From positions 1 to 64,000 of the IMG/VR virus record IMGVR_UViG_3300037391_000017: a stretch of DNA of 64,000 nt, one strand, 5' to 3'. A model generated the notes under the pieces. That model made no database searches. It was not told the DNA's origin and saw only the letters and a program-made list of their open reading frames with translations. The translations under genes were made by a program, and so were the position numbers. Positions 1 to 7,291 of this stretch are shown piece by piece. Position 1 is the first letter of the stretch. Every line of letters begins with the position of its first letter. Origin of the DNA: a virus.

Positions 1-99
1 CTTCTGTTGGTTGATCTGATCGCGACCGCTCTGAAGGGCGGTCACCCGGGCTTTAAGCTGCTTCAGTTGTTCCTGTGTCTGTTCAAGCTCCACAATCAT
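1..99 (-). CDS. Partial coiled-coil protein, off left edge
   Basis: An ATG at 97-99 opens a minus-strand frame that stays open for all 33 codons to the window edge. The visible residues are rich in Leu, Glu, Gln and Lys in a heptad-like pattern, so a coiled coil is likely. It overlaps the last 17 bases of the preceding ATPase gene in another frame, which suggests translational coupling. It may be the second half of a split Rad50/SbcC-like ATPase, but the diagnostic part lies outside the window. Confidence 0.6.
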   Translation of the reverse strand, partial: MIVELEQTQEQLKQLKARVTALQSGRDQINQQK

Positions 100-1240
100 G
101 CTCCATGCCTTTGCCGCACTTTGGGCAAAGACTCTTCTTCAATTCTTCCTGCGCTTCAGTCAATTTTGAGTCAGTTTCAGTCAACTCGGCTGTCTTGGCC
201 TTCAGGCTGCGACGAAGCTCAATCACCTGCCCTATGGTCTTAATACTGGAATAGAGTCGCACCGAAGAGGCGTACTGTGGCTCTACGGCGTCGATGTCGG
301 GGAACACGCGGCGGTTGGCTTTCAGGACACGTAAGGTCTCGACAGCGACCAACTTCCGCCAGATCGGTAGGACGGGCACCCATGCCTCGGAGCCGCCGTC
401 TATAACCGTGGTGACCTTACCAAGCCACTTCGACAGGATGCGGGATTCCGCCGCCTGATTGAGGTAGGCGATTTGTTGCGTCAATCGCTCAACTGGGGTC
501 GTATTTGGCACCGCCAGAGCGTTCTGGAGCCGTTCTAGGGGCTTCAGACGGCTAAGGCGTGTCAGAGCCTCCCCAAGCCATACGGACTTGAAATCCAGCG
601 CCCTAATGCGAAGCTCCAGTTCGTGGAGGGTGCTCAGGAGGCAGCCGCCATTGGCGCTCAGGGGCATGAGCTTGGACTTCCGTTCCTCAGCCTCACGAAT
701 CTCCGCAGCTAGGGTTTTGGCTTCACCGTTTTTGTCACTTATCCGTGACCCGGCCTCCTTCTTGCCAGCTTCCAATTTCTCCGTGCCGCCAAAGGCACCG
801 AGGATGGCATTCAGGTCGGCAGGCTTGTAGGCTTTCTTGTCGAGCAGGAATTGGGGGTCATTCTGTACCCCGAAGATGGGGTCAAAGTCGAAGTCCCCGA
901 CAGTGATCTCTCCGCAGAGCAGGTCTTTGACGGGCGGCGGGATGTGGCCGTCCAAGCTGGTGTAGGCGTTCTTCTCGTCGCCATTGAGGACGTACTTAAC
1001 CTTCCCCGCCTTGTTGCGGGTTGCCTTGATCGTGATCCCGTTGATACTGAGGGTGAGTTCGAGGGGTTCCTTCTTAGGGTCACGGATAAAAGCGGCGTCG
1101 AGTTCGTTGCGAAGGATACCCCTGAGGGCACGGGACAGGCTGGACTTCCCCTTGTTGGAAGGGCCTGTCAGGACGGTAAGCCCGCCGATTTCTAGCTCGA
1201 AGTCCGCCCACGGTTGGAAGTTTTTGCCTGAGAGCTTCAC
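83..1240 (-). CDS. Rad50/SMC-like ATPase, N-terminal half with CxxC end
   Basis: 385 residues with a GTG start. A P-loop (GPSNKGKSS, residues 26-34) follows an N-terminal strand typical of RecF/Rad50/SMC ATPases. A long charged region follows, and the protein ends with CPKC (372-375) plus HDC (381-383), like a zinc hook. No Walker B or ABC signature is visible, so it resembles only the first half of a Rad50/SbcC/T4 gp46-type subunit. In the family the ATPase works with a nuclease to process DNA ends for recombination, which fits the nearby recombinase and resolvase genes. The start is supported by a TATTA box six bases upstream (leaderless type). ATPase class is fairly certain; the Rad50 assignment is inference. 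Confidence 0.7.
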   Translation of the reverse strand: MKLSGKNFQPWADFELEIGGLTVLTGPSNKGKSSLSRALRGILRNELDAAFIRDPKKEPLELTLSINGITIKATRNKAGKVKYVLNGDEKNAYTSLDGHIPPPVKDLLCGEITVGDFDFDPIFGVQNDPQFLLDKKAYKPADLNAILGAFGGTEKLEAGKKEAGSRISDKNGEAKTLAAEIREAEERKSKLMPLSANGGCLLSTLHELELRIRALDFKSVWLGEALTRLSRLKPLERLQNALAVPNTTPVERLTQQIAYLNQAAESRILSKWLGKVTTVIDGGSEAWVPVLPIWRKLVAVETLRVLKANRRVFPDIDAVEPQYASSVRLYSSIKTIGQVIELRRSLKAKTAELTETDSKLTEAQEELKKSLCPKCGKGMEHDCGA

Positions 1241-1245
1241 TCTAT

Positions 1246-1251
1246 CTAATA
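1246..1251 (-). promoter_or_regulatory. -10 box of leaderless type (TATTAG)
   Basis: Minus-strand GCGGTATTAG ends five bases before the GTG at 1240. The same GCGGTATTA string precedes the starts at 7215 and 21031. No TTGACA-like -35 is visible. Confidence 0.5.
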
Positions 1252-1409
1252 CCGCACCACAGCAATTTCGGCAGTTGGGGACTCTAATTTAAGCGAGACG
1301 TACTTTTAAGGGACGGTGCCGTTCTAGAAAATGTGCGGCGGTCTAAAGGTGATTTTGTAGCTTCTGATTTCCTAATCAAGGTACGTTTTTACGGAGGATA
1401 CAAAGAGAA

Positions 1410-1437
1410 ATCCCCGACGTGGGAAAACGTCGGGGAT
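1410..1437. other. 11-bp perfect inverted repeat
   Basis: ATCCCCGACGT at 1410-1420 pairs with 1427-1437 across a six-base loop. On the minus strand it is followed by a T-rich tract and could terminate transcription. On the plus strand it lies 30 bases upstream of the tRNA-like element and could be part of the same RNA. Confidence 0.55.
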
Positions 1438-1466
1438 CAGATAAAACGGCGTGCAAATCAATTCAC

Positions 1467-1537
1467 GGGCGTAGCAGGGTGCGGGAAAGGGCCTGATAAT
1501 CCAGTTCCCAGCGGTTCAAGTCCGCTTACGTCCACCA
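1467..1537 (+). ncRNA. tRNA-like RNA with encoded CCA, no normal D or anticodon arm
   Basis: A canonical T arm (AGCGG, TTCAAGT, CCGCT at 1510-1526) is followed by TACGTCC, A and CCA. TACGTCC pairs over seven positions (one G-U) with GGGCGTA at 1467-1473. Only 36 bases lie between acceptor and T arm, about five fewer than any normal tRNA. They can form a GGGAA/TTCCC stem but no standard cloverleaf. A CTGATAA string like a tRNA-Ile(GAT) loop is present but not closed by a stem. It may be a decayed tRNA or a tRNA mimic. A plus-strand terminator follows at 1619-1655, so it looks like an independent transcript. Confidence 0.5.
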
Positions 1538-1618
1538 CCAAAACAGTGCCTCGGCGTTGCCGTCGAAGTGTGTCCTATCTATGTGTCTGGTAGTAATATT
1601 TTCACTGGCTGGCGGCTG

Positions 1619-1655
1619 GTGGGTTGGAATAGGAAACTTCCAACCCCCACTTTTT
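1619..1655 (+). terminator. Rho-independent terminator
   Basis: GGGTTGGAA (1621-1629) pairs with 1638-1646 across an eight-base loop. A short C-rich stretch and five T follow on the plus strand. The only plus-strand candidate upstream is the tRNA-like RNA. I see no gene in the rest of 1241-1751. Confidence 0.6.
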
Positions 1656-1751
1656 GCCTTCTGTGATGTAGTGGTTTCAAGCGGATACGGGGCGAGTGGT
1701 TGGGAATGGAAACTTTGAAGCCAGCGTATGGTCCCCTAGCCCATTATACCA

Positions 1752-2057
1752 TCAACCGAACGTAATGTCATTCGGGTTGGGTTTTGGTTTTGAGACCCGA
1801 GGCTTTCGTGGTCTATAAGATCGAGATCGACGCCTCTTGGTGTAAGTCGGCGTCGGCGTGTATGGTTCTCTCCACTTCGGCGCTTGAGACGGCGTAGAGA
1901 CGGTCGGAGTCGGCGTTGTTGATTTGTTAGCAAGCCAGATCAACCCAATGATTACTAGCACGGGTAGAGTGATGTACCAGTACATCACCAGTCCATATAT
2001 GGCAATCACTATCAGACCAAGAATGCCGCCAGCCGCGTTGCCGCCTCTCCGTGCCAT
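1752..2057 (-). CDS. Small membrane protein, function unknown
   Basis: 101 residues. After a short basic N-terminus there are two adjacent hydrophobic segments (about residues 12-43), then a Thr/Pro/Ser stretch and a strongly basic Arg/Lys/Ser/Pro tail. This is the layout of a small inner-membrane protein with a basic cytoplasmic tail. It is joined by a one-base overlap to the upstream DUF4041 gene and has an AGGAG ribosome site, so the two form one operon. I do not recognise a family. Confidence 0.6.
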   Translation of the reverse strand: MARRGGNAAGGILGLIVIAIYGLVMYWYITLPVLVIIGLIWLANKSTTPTPTVSTPSQAPKWREPYTPTPTYTKRRRSRSYRPRKPRVSKPKPNPNDITFG

Positions 2058-3466
2058 TAAAATAACTCCTGTGCAAACTGCGGCTCAGCTTTTTGTTCCT
2101 GTTGACGAGCCGCACGTTGTGCCAATGTTTCTCGGTACTCCCGTGCTTCTGGATACTCAACAAACTGAGCACTCAGGCCCTTTTCCCGTACAACCGTTTC
2201 GATCTCCGACAGATCGACATTGTGGAAGAACTCTTTGCGGTTGTTCACAAGGTTCAACTTACGTTCCTCAAAATGTTTGTGGAGGGCGGATTCCAATTCG
2301 GGGGCGTTCATCGAAAACATCATAGCGTGCAGGTCGAACGGGAACGGCACGGATGCCCCACTCAGTTCGGCGATGCGTTCCAGCGGCTCGATGCGGCGGG
2401 TCAAACCAATTTTGTAGACCCCCTCGCCGAAAGCGCCAATGTTTGAAATCACGTACACGAAGCCAGACTTGGTGAGTTGTGCGCGGGAGATCGCCTTCTC
2501 TTTCTTTTTGCGTGCTTCGTCCAATTTGGCTTCAAACGTGGCGACTTGGTTAGTCAACTCTTGCAACTGTGCGCCTGTCGCCGCAGCCGCTTCCTGCCGA
2601 GCCTGTTCCAGAAGCCGTTGGTAAAGAGCCTCTGCGGATTCCGCTTCTTCTTTCGCGACTTCAATTTCTTCCTGTGCCTTGGATTCCTCTCGTGCCTTTT
2701 CCCGAGCAGCACGCATCTCCTCCTGCTCTTGATGCTTCTTCTGCTCATACTCATACGCCAAACGAACCTCGTTCAGCTTGAGTTCTAGGTAATCGGGAAG
2801 GATTGAAATCCTCAGGGTCTCGCCGAGCGCGTTGACCTGAATGAACGCCTTACGGACACGCTCTTCGATCTTGGTGATGTTGTTCCAAGCCACGTCTGCC
2901 AAGAAACCTTCGCATTCACCGTTAAAGCTACGCAGCAGGGTTTTGGTCATGAGTTTGGAGAGCCGTTCCCCCTCACGACGATTGCCGCCTACCATCATTT
3001 CACGTGGGGCTGTCGTAGCTTGACCAGCCTTGACGAGTGCCCCGGTTTGGCTCCGCAAATTTTCCAAAGCCAAGCGGTACTCGGTGGACGCTTGGAATTG
3101 GAAGTGTGGTTCGTAAAGTCCAAACGAAATGTCATCCAGTTTCTCTTCGTAGAGAGCGACTTCATCGCGGAGAGCGTTGTACTTGGTTAGACCACCTTGA
3201 TACTCGGTTTCGAGTTGGGTTTTCTTCCGCATGAATTCAGTGCAGTCGATCTCTAGTTGTTGTTTCGCTGTCACCCCGGCTGCGGCGGCTTGGGCTATCG
3301 CTTCCTCTAAATTAGCAATCCCCAAGTACCGAGATCGGCACGCGGTGAGGTCTGAGGATAGTCCGAGGTTGGCCGTTTTGAGAGCCGTCCGCTGTTTGTT
3401 GAGAAAGTAAACGGCGACCGCCAAAACTACGATAACGACGGGGACGATGATGTAGATGAGGTTCAT
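2057..3466 (-). CDS. Membrane-anchored DUF4041 / T5orf172 (GIY-YIG-like) protein
   Basis: 469 residues. An N-terminal transmembrane helix (about 4-22) is followed by a long helical region with the DUF4041 pattern and a Glu/Ala/Lys-rich coiled coil (about 210-340). The C-terminus (about 345-435) has the YVISN..G..YKIGLTRR and ALHKHFE..N..KEFF pattern of the T5orf172/Mug113 branch of the GIY-YIG fold. The DUF4041 plus T5orf172 pairing is known from phages and bacteria without a settled role; DNA binding or cleavage at the membrane is only inference. The mRNA is probably leaderless (TATAAT six bases before ATG) from the shared-motif promoter at 3473-3500. Confidence 0.75.
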   Translation of the reverse strand: MNLIYIIVPVVIVVLAVAVYFLNKQRTALKTANLGLSSDLTACRSRYLGIANLEEAIAQAAAAGVTAKQQLEIDCTEFMRKKTQLETEYQGGLTKYNALRDEVALYEEKLDDISFGLYEPHFQFQASTEYRLALENLRSQTGALVKAGQATTAPREMMVGGNRREGERLSKLMTKTLLRSFNGECEGFLADVAWNNITKIEERVRKAFIQVNALGETLRISILPDYLELKLNEVRLAYEYEQKKHQEQEEMRAAREKAREESKAQEEIEVAKEEAESAEALYQRLLEQARQEAAAATGAQLQELTNQVATFEAKLDEARKKKEKAISRAQLTKSGFVYVISNIGAFGEGVYKIGLTRRIEPLERIAELSGASVPFPFDLHAMMFSMNAPELESALHKHFEERKLNLVNNRKEFFHNVDLSEIETVVREKGLSAQFVEYPEAREYRETLAQRAARQQEQKAEPQFAQELF

Positions 3467-3472
3467 ACCCCT

Positions 3473-3500
3473 ATTATACCCAAAAGGGATGAGGAATCGC
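3473..3500 (-). promoter_or_regulatory. Shared-motif phage promoter
   Basis: TATAAT at 3473-3478 followed by AGGGGT and the ATG at 3466; GCGATT at 3495-3500 lies exactly 16 bases upstream of the -10. One of five promoters in the window with this arrangement. Confidence 0.7.
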
Positions 3501-3609
3501 TAATTTTTGGCTTAATCTTTAGTAACCGTGACGGAGAATTCCCTGTTCTCCTGCGGCGTTGAGGACAGAGGCTTTACGAGGACGGCGGTATCACTAAAAC
3601 GGTATCAGG

Positions 3610-4053
3610 TTACTGAGTAGGCAACCCGAGTTCGGTGCGAGTCTTTCCGCAGGTCTTACATTTATGCCAGTTGGCACGGCAGTCAGCGTCACACTGCTGT
3701 TCATCATCGTGCGGAGGCGGGACGAATTCGTGAAGATGGAGACTAGCGGCATGGGCTGGACGAACGCAGGCCCAACTGCCTTCCTCTTCATAGCATAAGG
3801 CGCAATCGGGTTCTTGTTTTCCGAGAACCTTACGAATGGCGTTCAGCCGTTTCTCTTCGAGATCGCCTTGACCGTAGTTTCCGTCAGGTCCGGGACCGAG
3901 CGGCATATCGCGCCATTCAGTCTGCTGGAGCCGACCTTCAAGCTCCGCAAGCTTGGCGAGAACATGCACTTGGAACTGCTCGGGAAAATAACCAGTGTTC
4001 CCGTTCGCATTCAGATCACCGCAGAATGGACAGGTTGTCGGATCATGCGCCAT
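3610..4053 (-). CDS. Cys-rich probable zinc-binding protein, unknown
   Basis: 147 residues with several Cys/His pairs: CPFCG near residue 8, CALC..C..H in the middle, and CDADC plus CKTCG near the C-terminus. These suggest two or three zinc ribbons. The start has a TATTAA box six bases upstream (leaderless type). Its first 43 bases overlap the end of the upstream homing-endonuclease gene, which could reflect insertion of that gene. No family recognised. Confidence 0.6.
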   Translation of the reverse strand: MAHDPTTCPFCGDLNANGNTGYFPEQFQVHVLAKLAELEGRLQQTEWRDMPLGPGPDGNYGQGDLEEKRLNAIRKVLGKQEPDCALCYEEEGSWACVRPAHAASLHLHEFVPPPHDDEQQCDADCRANWHKCKTCGKTRTELGLPTQ

Positions 4054-4721
4054 ATTGATTTAATACTCGACTCGTCTGGTGTCAGGGTGACAAATCTTTT
4101 ATTCATAAACTTCGCTGGTCGAGTACGACCACGAACCCAGCCTTGTTGGAGGTGCTGATTCAATTCCGCCATTTTGATTTTCTTCTCAACTCCGTTGAGT
4201 TGAATCCAACAAGTCCCGAATTGTGAATTTTGTGGTCTGTCTTTAAGCTTTTCACGTGTCCCATCGGTCATGAACCGCAGTCCGTTCCGATTGAGGTTAG
4301 CCAGTTGTTTTTCAGTTCTTGGGGTTGCTTTCATTCTGGCTATGGCGTCAGGGGTATGCTTTCGCCCTAATAAGGTCGTCTGTATTTTCTTTCGTGTTTT
4401 AGAGGAATGATGTCCAGTAAACCCCTCACCGCCTCTGCAAACGTTGTAGCCGTACTCGGGGTCTTGGGAACGAAGGAAAGCGATGAAGTCCCGCTCGTAC
4501 TGATTTAACTCGGCATGGGTTTGAACGTCAGACAGAAGGGCGTGAATAGACCAATCGCAAGGGAGCGGATGCTTACGCATGGAGTTGAACAGATGGGAAG
4601 ACCCATGGACATGCCGCGCCTTAGAAAACTTCTTCTGGAAATACAGCTTCAAGTTGTCGCCTTTGTGCTGGCCGACATAATACTTCCCCGTGATGTGGTT
4701 GACGATCAGGTAAATGAACAT
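4011..4721 (-). CDS. GIY-YIG homing endonuclease with NUMOD3-type motifs
   Basis: 236 residues. The N-terminus (IYLIVNHITGKYYVGQ) is a GIY-YIG catalytic module, with the Arg/Glu region around ERDFIAFL and the GYNVCRGGEG block typical of SegA-like phage enzymes. The C-terminal half has NUMOD3-like DNA-binding repeats (K..ART..R). Such genes are free-standing mobile elements that cut related phage DNA and spread by gene conversion. It sits between the recombinase operon and a small zinc protein. Its ATG immediately follows the U-run of the recombinase terminator and has no Shine-Dalgarno site, so expression probably needs read-through or an unusual start mode. Confidence 0.85.
   Translation of the reverse strand: MFIYLIVNHITGKYYVGQHKGDNLKLYFQKKFSKARHVHGSSHLFNSMRKHPLPCDWSIHALLSDVQTHAELNQYERDFIAFLRSQDPEYGYNVCRGGEGFTGHHSSKTRKKIQTTLLGRKHTPDAIARMKATPRTEKQLANLNRNGLRFMTDGTREKLKDRPQNSQFGTCWIQLNGVEKKIKMAELNQHLQQGWVRGRTRPAKFMNKRFVTLTPDESSIKSIWRMIRQPVHSAVI
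4060..4065 (-). promoter_or_regulatory. -10 box of leaderless type (TATTAA)
   Basis: TATTAA followed by six bases and the ATG at 4053. It lies inside the 3' part of the endonuclease gene. Confidence 0.45.
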
Positions 4722-4722
4722 G

Positions 4723-4747
4723 AAAAGACCCCCTTATTAAGAGGGTC
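4723..4747 (-). terminator. Terminator after the recombinase operon
   Basis: On the minus strand GACCCTCTTAATAAGGGGGTC forms a hairpin followed by TTTTC, and the next three bases are the endonuclease ATG (4721). Confidence 0.65.
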
Positions 4748-4781
4748 TGAAAGTCGTTTAATTTCAACTACCTTTCTCGAT

Positions 4782-6083
4782 TCAATCTTCCTCAACCTCA
4801 AACGCCGCACGTGCGGGCAGTTCCACACTGTCGTCGTCCAAGCCCGTCATGTAACGCTCAGTATCCGCATCAACTTCCATGATGTGGCGTCCCGTTTCGT
4901 CGTTGCGGACGGCTTCCTTGACCAGCACCCGCAGTTTGGCAAGCACTTCAGGATTCTGCTTGATGACGAGATCGTCGATGGCCGCTTCCTGATCGGGGTA
5001 GCCTGCAATGGCTTCCTCAGCCGATTTGCCGACGAACCACTTCTTGCCCACGTTGCTGATGAAGCCGTAGTCACGAGCAAGATCACGGACGGTAACGTTG
5101 TCGTCGAATCCGATGCCTTTACGTAGGTACATCGAGCCTTCACGGTAACCGCCGCCGTTGGTCTTGTTCTTCAGGATGCGAACCTTGATACGAGTCGCGG
5201 CGAAGTCCTGTAAATCACCCTTGACGCCAGTGCCGGGTTCGAGCAGGAATGCATCTTCCTGTTCGCTGCCTGCACGGATGGCTTTGTGCGTCATCGTCTC
5301 GATCATCACGCTGGGCGTGAAGCGGCAGGTCTTGCCGCCCGGAAGGATGTAAGGTAGGTTGGTGAAAGATGGGTACTTGATGGCGTACTGAGCGTCCTTC
5401 GTGGATTCAATACGTGCGCGGGGCTGGTTGACCATGAGGAATACGCAATCATAGCGGGCCGCTGGGGTCAACATGTTCTTGAAGAAACATTCCATCGCAC
5501 GGGCGTGTTCACCCGGCGTAGTCTTGTGGGATTTCTTAACATCCATGACGATCTTGCGCTCAACCTCTTCGCGCATACGGACGATGGAGTCGAATACGAA
5601 CAGGCGGACACCACCTTCCATGAATTCGAGGGTGCGCTTTTCGGCGTCCTGAATGCTATCCGGCATTATGAGTTCGCAACTGCCATCATCAACGCCGATC
5701 TTGTGGAGGTAGTTCCAATCGCCTGTACGCTCAAAGTCGAAAATGACCGCAGGCTCACCAGTGAACTTCTGATATGCGCTGACGATGCCGTAGGTCAGGG
5801 TGGACTTGCCACTGTGCTCGTTTCCGTGGATTTCAATGACACGTCCACGGCGGGGCATACCGTCCAAACCGCAAACGTCGTCAAGGGTGACGAATCCATA
5901 CGGAATACGCTCTTCCGCCACGTTGGGGTCAACGACTCGATAGTCTTTCTTGTTGCCCGCACGAGCCTTGGCGAACAGGGCGCACCGCTCCTTCGCGCTG
6001 AGTGCCCGAACCGCCTGAAAATCTACTCCCTTTACTTCTGCTTTTGCTTTCTTTGGCACGTTTTCCTCCGAACTAAACGACAA
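4782..6083 (-). CDS. RecA/UvsX-family recombinase
   Basis: 433 residues with a RecA-fold core. Walker A is GNEHSGKST (about 87-95); FDFERT and LFVFDS strands follow, then VNQPRA at the position of the RecA L1 region. The family forms ATP-dependent filaments on single-stranded DNA and drives strand exchange in repair and replication-dependent recombination. It is followed by the endonuclease and overlaps the upstream RuvC-like gene by 11 bases, so it belongs to a resolvase-recombinase operon started at 7215. The N-terminal 60 residues are basic and not obviously conserved. Confidence 0.85.
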   Translation of the reverse strand: MSFSSEENVPKKAKAEVKGVDFQAVRALSAKERCALFAKARAGNKKDYRVVDPNVAEERIPYGFVTLDDVCGLDGMPRRGRVIEIHGNEHSGKSTLTYGIVSAYQKFTGEPAVIFDFERTGDWNYLHKIGVDDGSCELIMPDSIQDAEKRTLEFMEGGVRLFVFDSIVRMREEVERKIVMDVKKSHKTTPGEHARAMECFFKNMLTPAARYDCVFLMVNQPRARIESTKDAQYAIKYPSFTNLPYILPGGKTCRFTPSVMIETMTHKAIRAGSEQEDAFLLEPGTGVKGDLQDFAATRIKVRILKNKTNGGGYREGSMYLRKGIGFDDNVTVRDLARDYGFISNVGKKWFVGKSAEEAIAGYPDQEAAIDDLVIKQNPEVLAKLRVLVKEAVRNDETGRHIMEVDADTERYMTGLDDDSVELPARAAFEVEED

Positions 6084-6912
6084 ACTCGACTCGGCTCAAC
6101 GTCTTCTTGGGGATGGTTGCATCCTTGACGGCAACGTCGTAGCTCTGGCGCTGATACATATACCAATACTCATTTCGATGAAAAATCCCCTTGGTTACGA
6201 TGCGGGTTCTGACCCCTTTACCTTTTGTTTCCTGTGTCGCATTGCAAAGAGAATTCAGGAAGTTTTGAGGAACCTCATCAGGGAATCCCATCACGACGGA
6301 TGTCACGTGTCTGGCGACCATAGCCACGAGGACGGCATCACAAGAATCAGGGTCTAACTCGGGGTAGGTTTCCTTGCTAATGAAATCGTAGGCACGGGCT
6401 ATATTCTCTGCCTTGTTCTTCGGCCCGCGCTGGGTCAACTTCATGAGCGACCGCAGCGTGCTTGCATTGATGTACAGGATGCGGATTTGCCCAAAGTTGT
6501 CCGAAAGGAAGCTGTTCTGAAATAGAACCATGTGAATCGCTCGATGGATGGACGCCAGATAGTCGTTCTGAGGCGGTGGAGCTTCGAGGGCGATAATCAA
6601 CCCAACCTTCTTGGTGTCCACCCCCTCGTCCTGCCACTTGGTGATCTGTGTCTCAAATATCTTCCGCAGGTACAGGGCGATGAGCTTACACCGTATCCAA
6701 ATCGTAGCCTGAGGGCTTAATCCACTCTCAATGGGATCGGGCTTGATCGACCCCGCACCCACCCATGAGGCTGTGGTGCCTTTGACTTCGGCGGGCTGTA
6801 CCCGCATCAGCGAATACCCAGTTCTACTGAGTGATGGATCGAGCCCGAGAATAACCCATTCCTTAATCTCTTGAATTGGCCCGGGAATCTGAAGAGGAAT
6901 CTCTTTCGGCAT
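6073..6912 (-). CDS. RuvC-like Holliday junction resolvase
   Basis: 279 residues with an RNase H-fold nuclease core. GLDPSLSRTGYS (D25) is the first strand, LIIALEAPPP gives the second acidic residue (E110), and LDPDSCDAVLVA (D187-D192) is the C-terminal acidic block of RuvC. An insertion relative to bacterial RuvC lies between the first two motifs. RuvC enzymes cut four-way junctions, consistent with the adjacent recombinase. The gene begins directly at the stop of the upstream small Cys-rich gene (TAA then ATG). Confidence 0.75.
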   Translation of the reverse strand: MPKEIPLQIPGPIQEIKEWVILGLDPSLSRTGYSLMRVQPAEVKGTTASWVGAGSIKPDPIESGLSPQATIWIRCKLIALYLRKIFETQITKWQDEGVDTKKVGLIIALEAPPPQNDYLASIHRAIHMVLFQNSFLSDNFGQIRILYINASTLRSLMKLTQRGPKNKAENIARAYDFISKETYPELDPDSCDAVLVAMVARHVTSVVMGFPDEVPQNFLNSLCNATQETKGKGVRTRIVTKGIFHRNEYWYMYQRQSYDVAVKDATIPKKTLSRVEFVV

Positions 6913-7215
6913 TTAGGCTCCAAATCCAGTGCACATGGGTTTGAAGATGGGCACGAACTTCTTGCAGTCGCAGGGCTTGGTGATGGTGATCTTGGTCTCG
7001 CCGCGTTCCTTGGCCTCTGCGACAAGCTTCTGAACCTCTTCGACGCTCAGAGGGAGCGGTACGTCCCCGAGGCACTTTCCACGGCGGGTTGCGAACGGAA
7101 GGTACTCATCTGCCTTGGGATGCATTATGACCGTTAAACAGTCATACTCCTCTTCGTGGACAATCTCAGGGCAACCGCACTCACACAGGTTGAAATGTTC
7201 GCGGGAAATACACAT
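6913..7215 (-). CDS. Small Cys-rich protein, unknown
   Basis: 100 residues with CECGCPEIVHEE near the N-terminus and CDCKKF plus a late Cys near the C-terminus, an arrangement that could hold one zinc ion. It is the first gene of the resolvase-recombinase operon. A GCGGTATTAA box ends five bases upstream of its ATG, so translation is probably leaderless. Function not recognised. Confidence 0.6.
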   Translation of the reverse strand: MCISREHFNLCECGCPEIVHEEEYDCLTVIMHPKADEYLPFATRRGKCLGDVPLPLSVEEVQKLVAEAKERGETKITITKPCDCKKFVPIFKPMCTGFGA

Positions 7216-7220
7216 ACTAC

Positions 7221-7226
7221 TTAATA
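7221..7226 (-). promoter_or_regulatory. -10 box of leaderless type (TATTAA)
   Basis: Directly after the U-run of the upstream terminator; GCGGTATTAA then five bases and the ATG at 7215. Confidence 0.55.
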
Positions 7227-7230
7227 CCGC

Positions 7231-7266
7231 AAAAAGAAACCCTCGGGGGTTAGCCGAGGGCGTTTT
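7231..7266. terminator. Bidirectional terminator
   Basis: CCCTCGG (7240-7246) pairs with CCGAGGG (7254-7260). T-rich tracts follow on both strands. On the minus strand it ends the lipoprotein operon. Confidence 0.75.
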
Positions 7267-7291
7267 TATGTGTACGCTTGCTTTGGAAGGT

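Noticed and set aside
1300-1540. tmRNA
   Set aside because: A T arm with CCA is present, but no tag reading frame, no conserved tmRNA D-loop block and no distant 5' partner for the acceptor were found; the partner lies 60 bases away.
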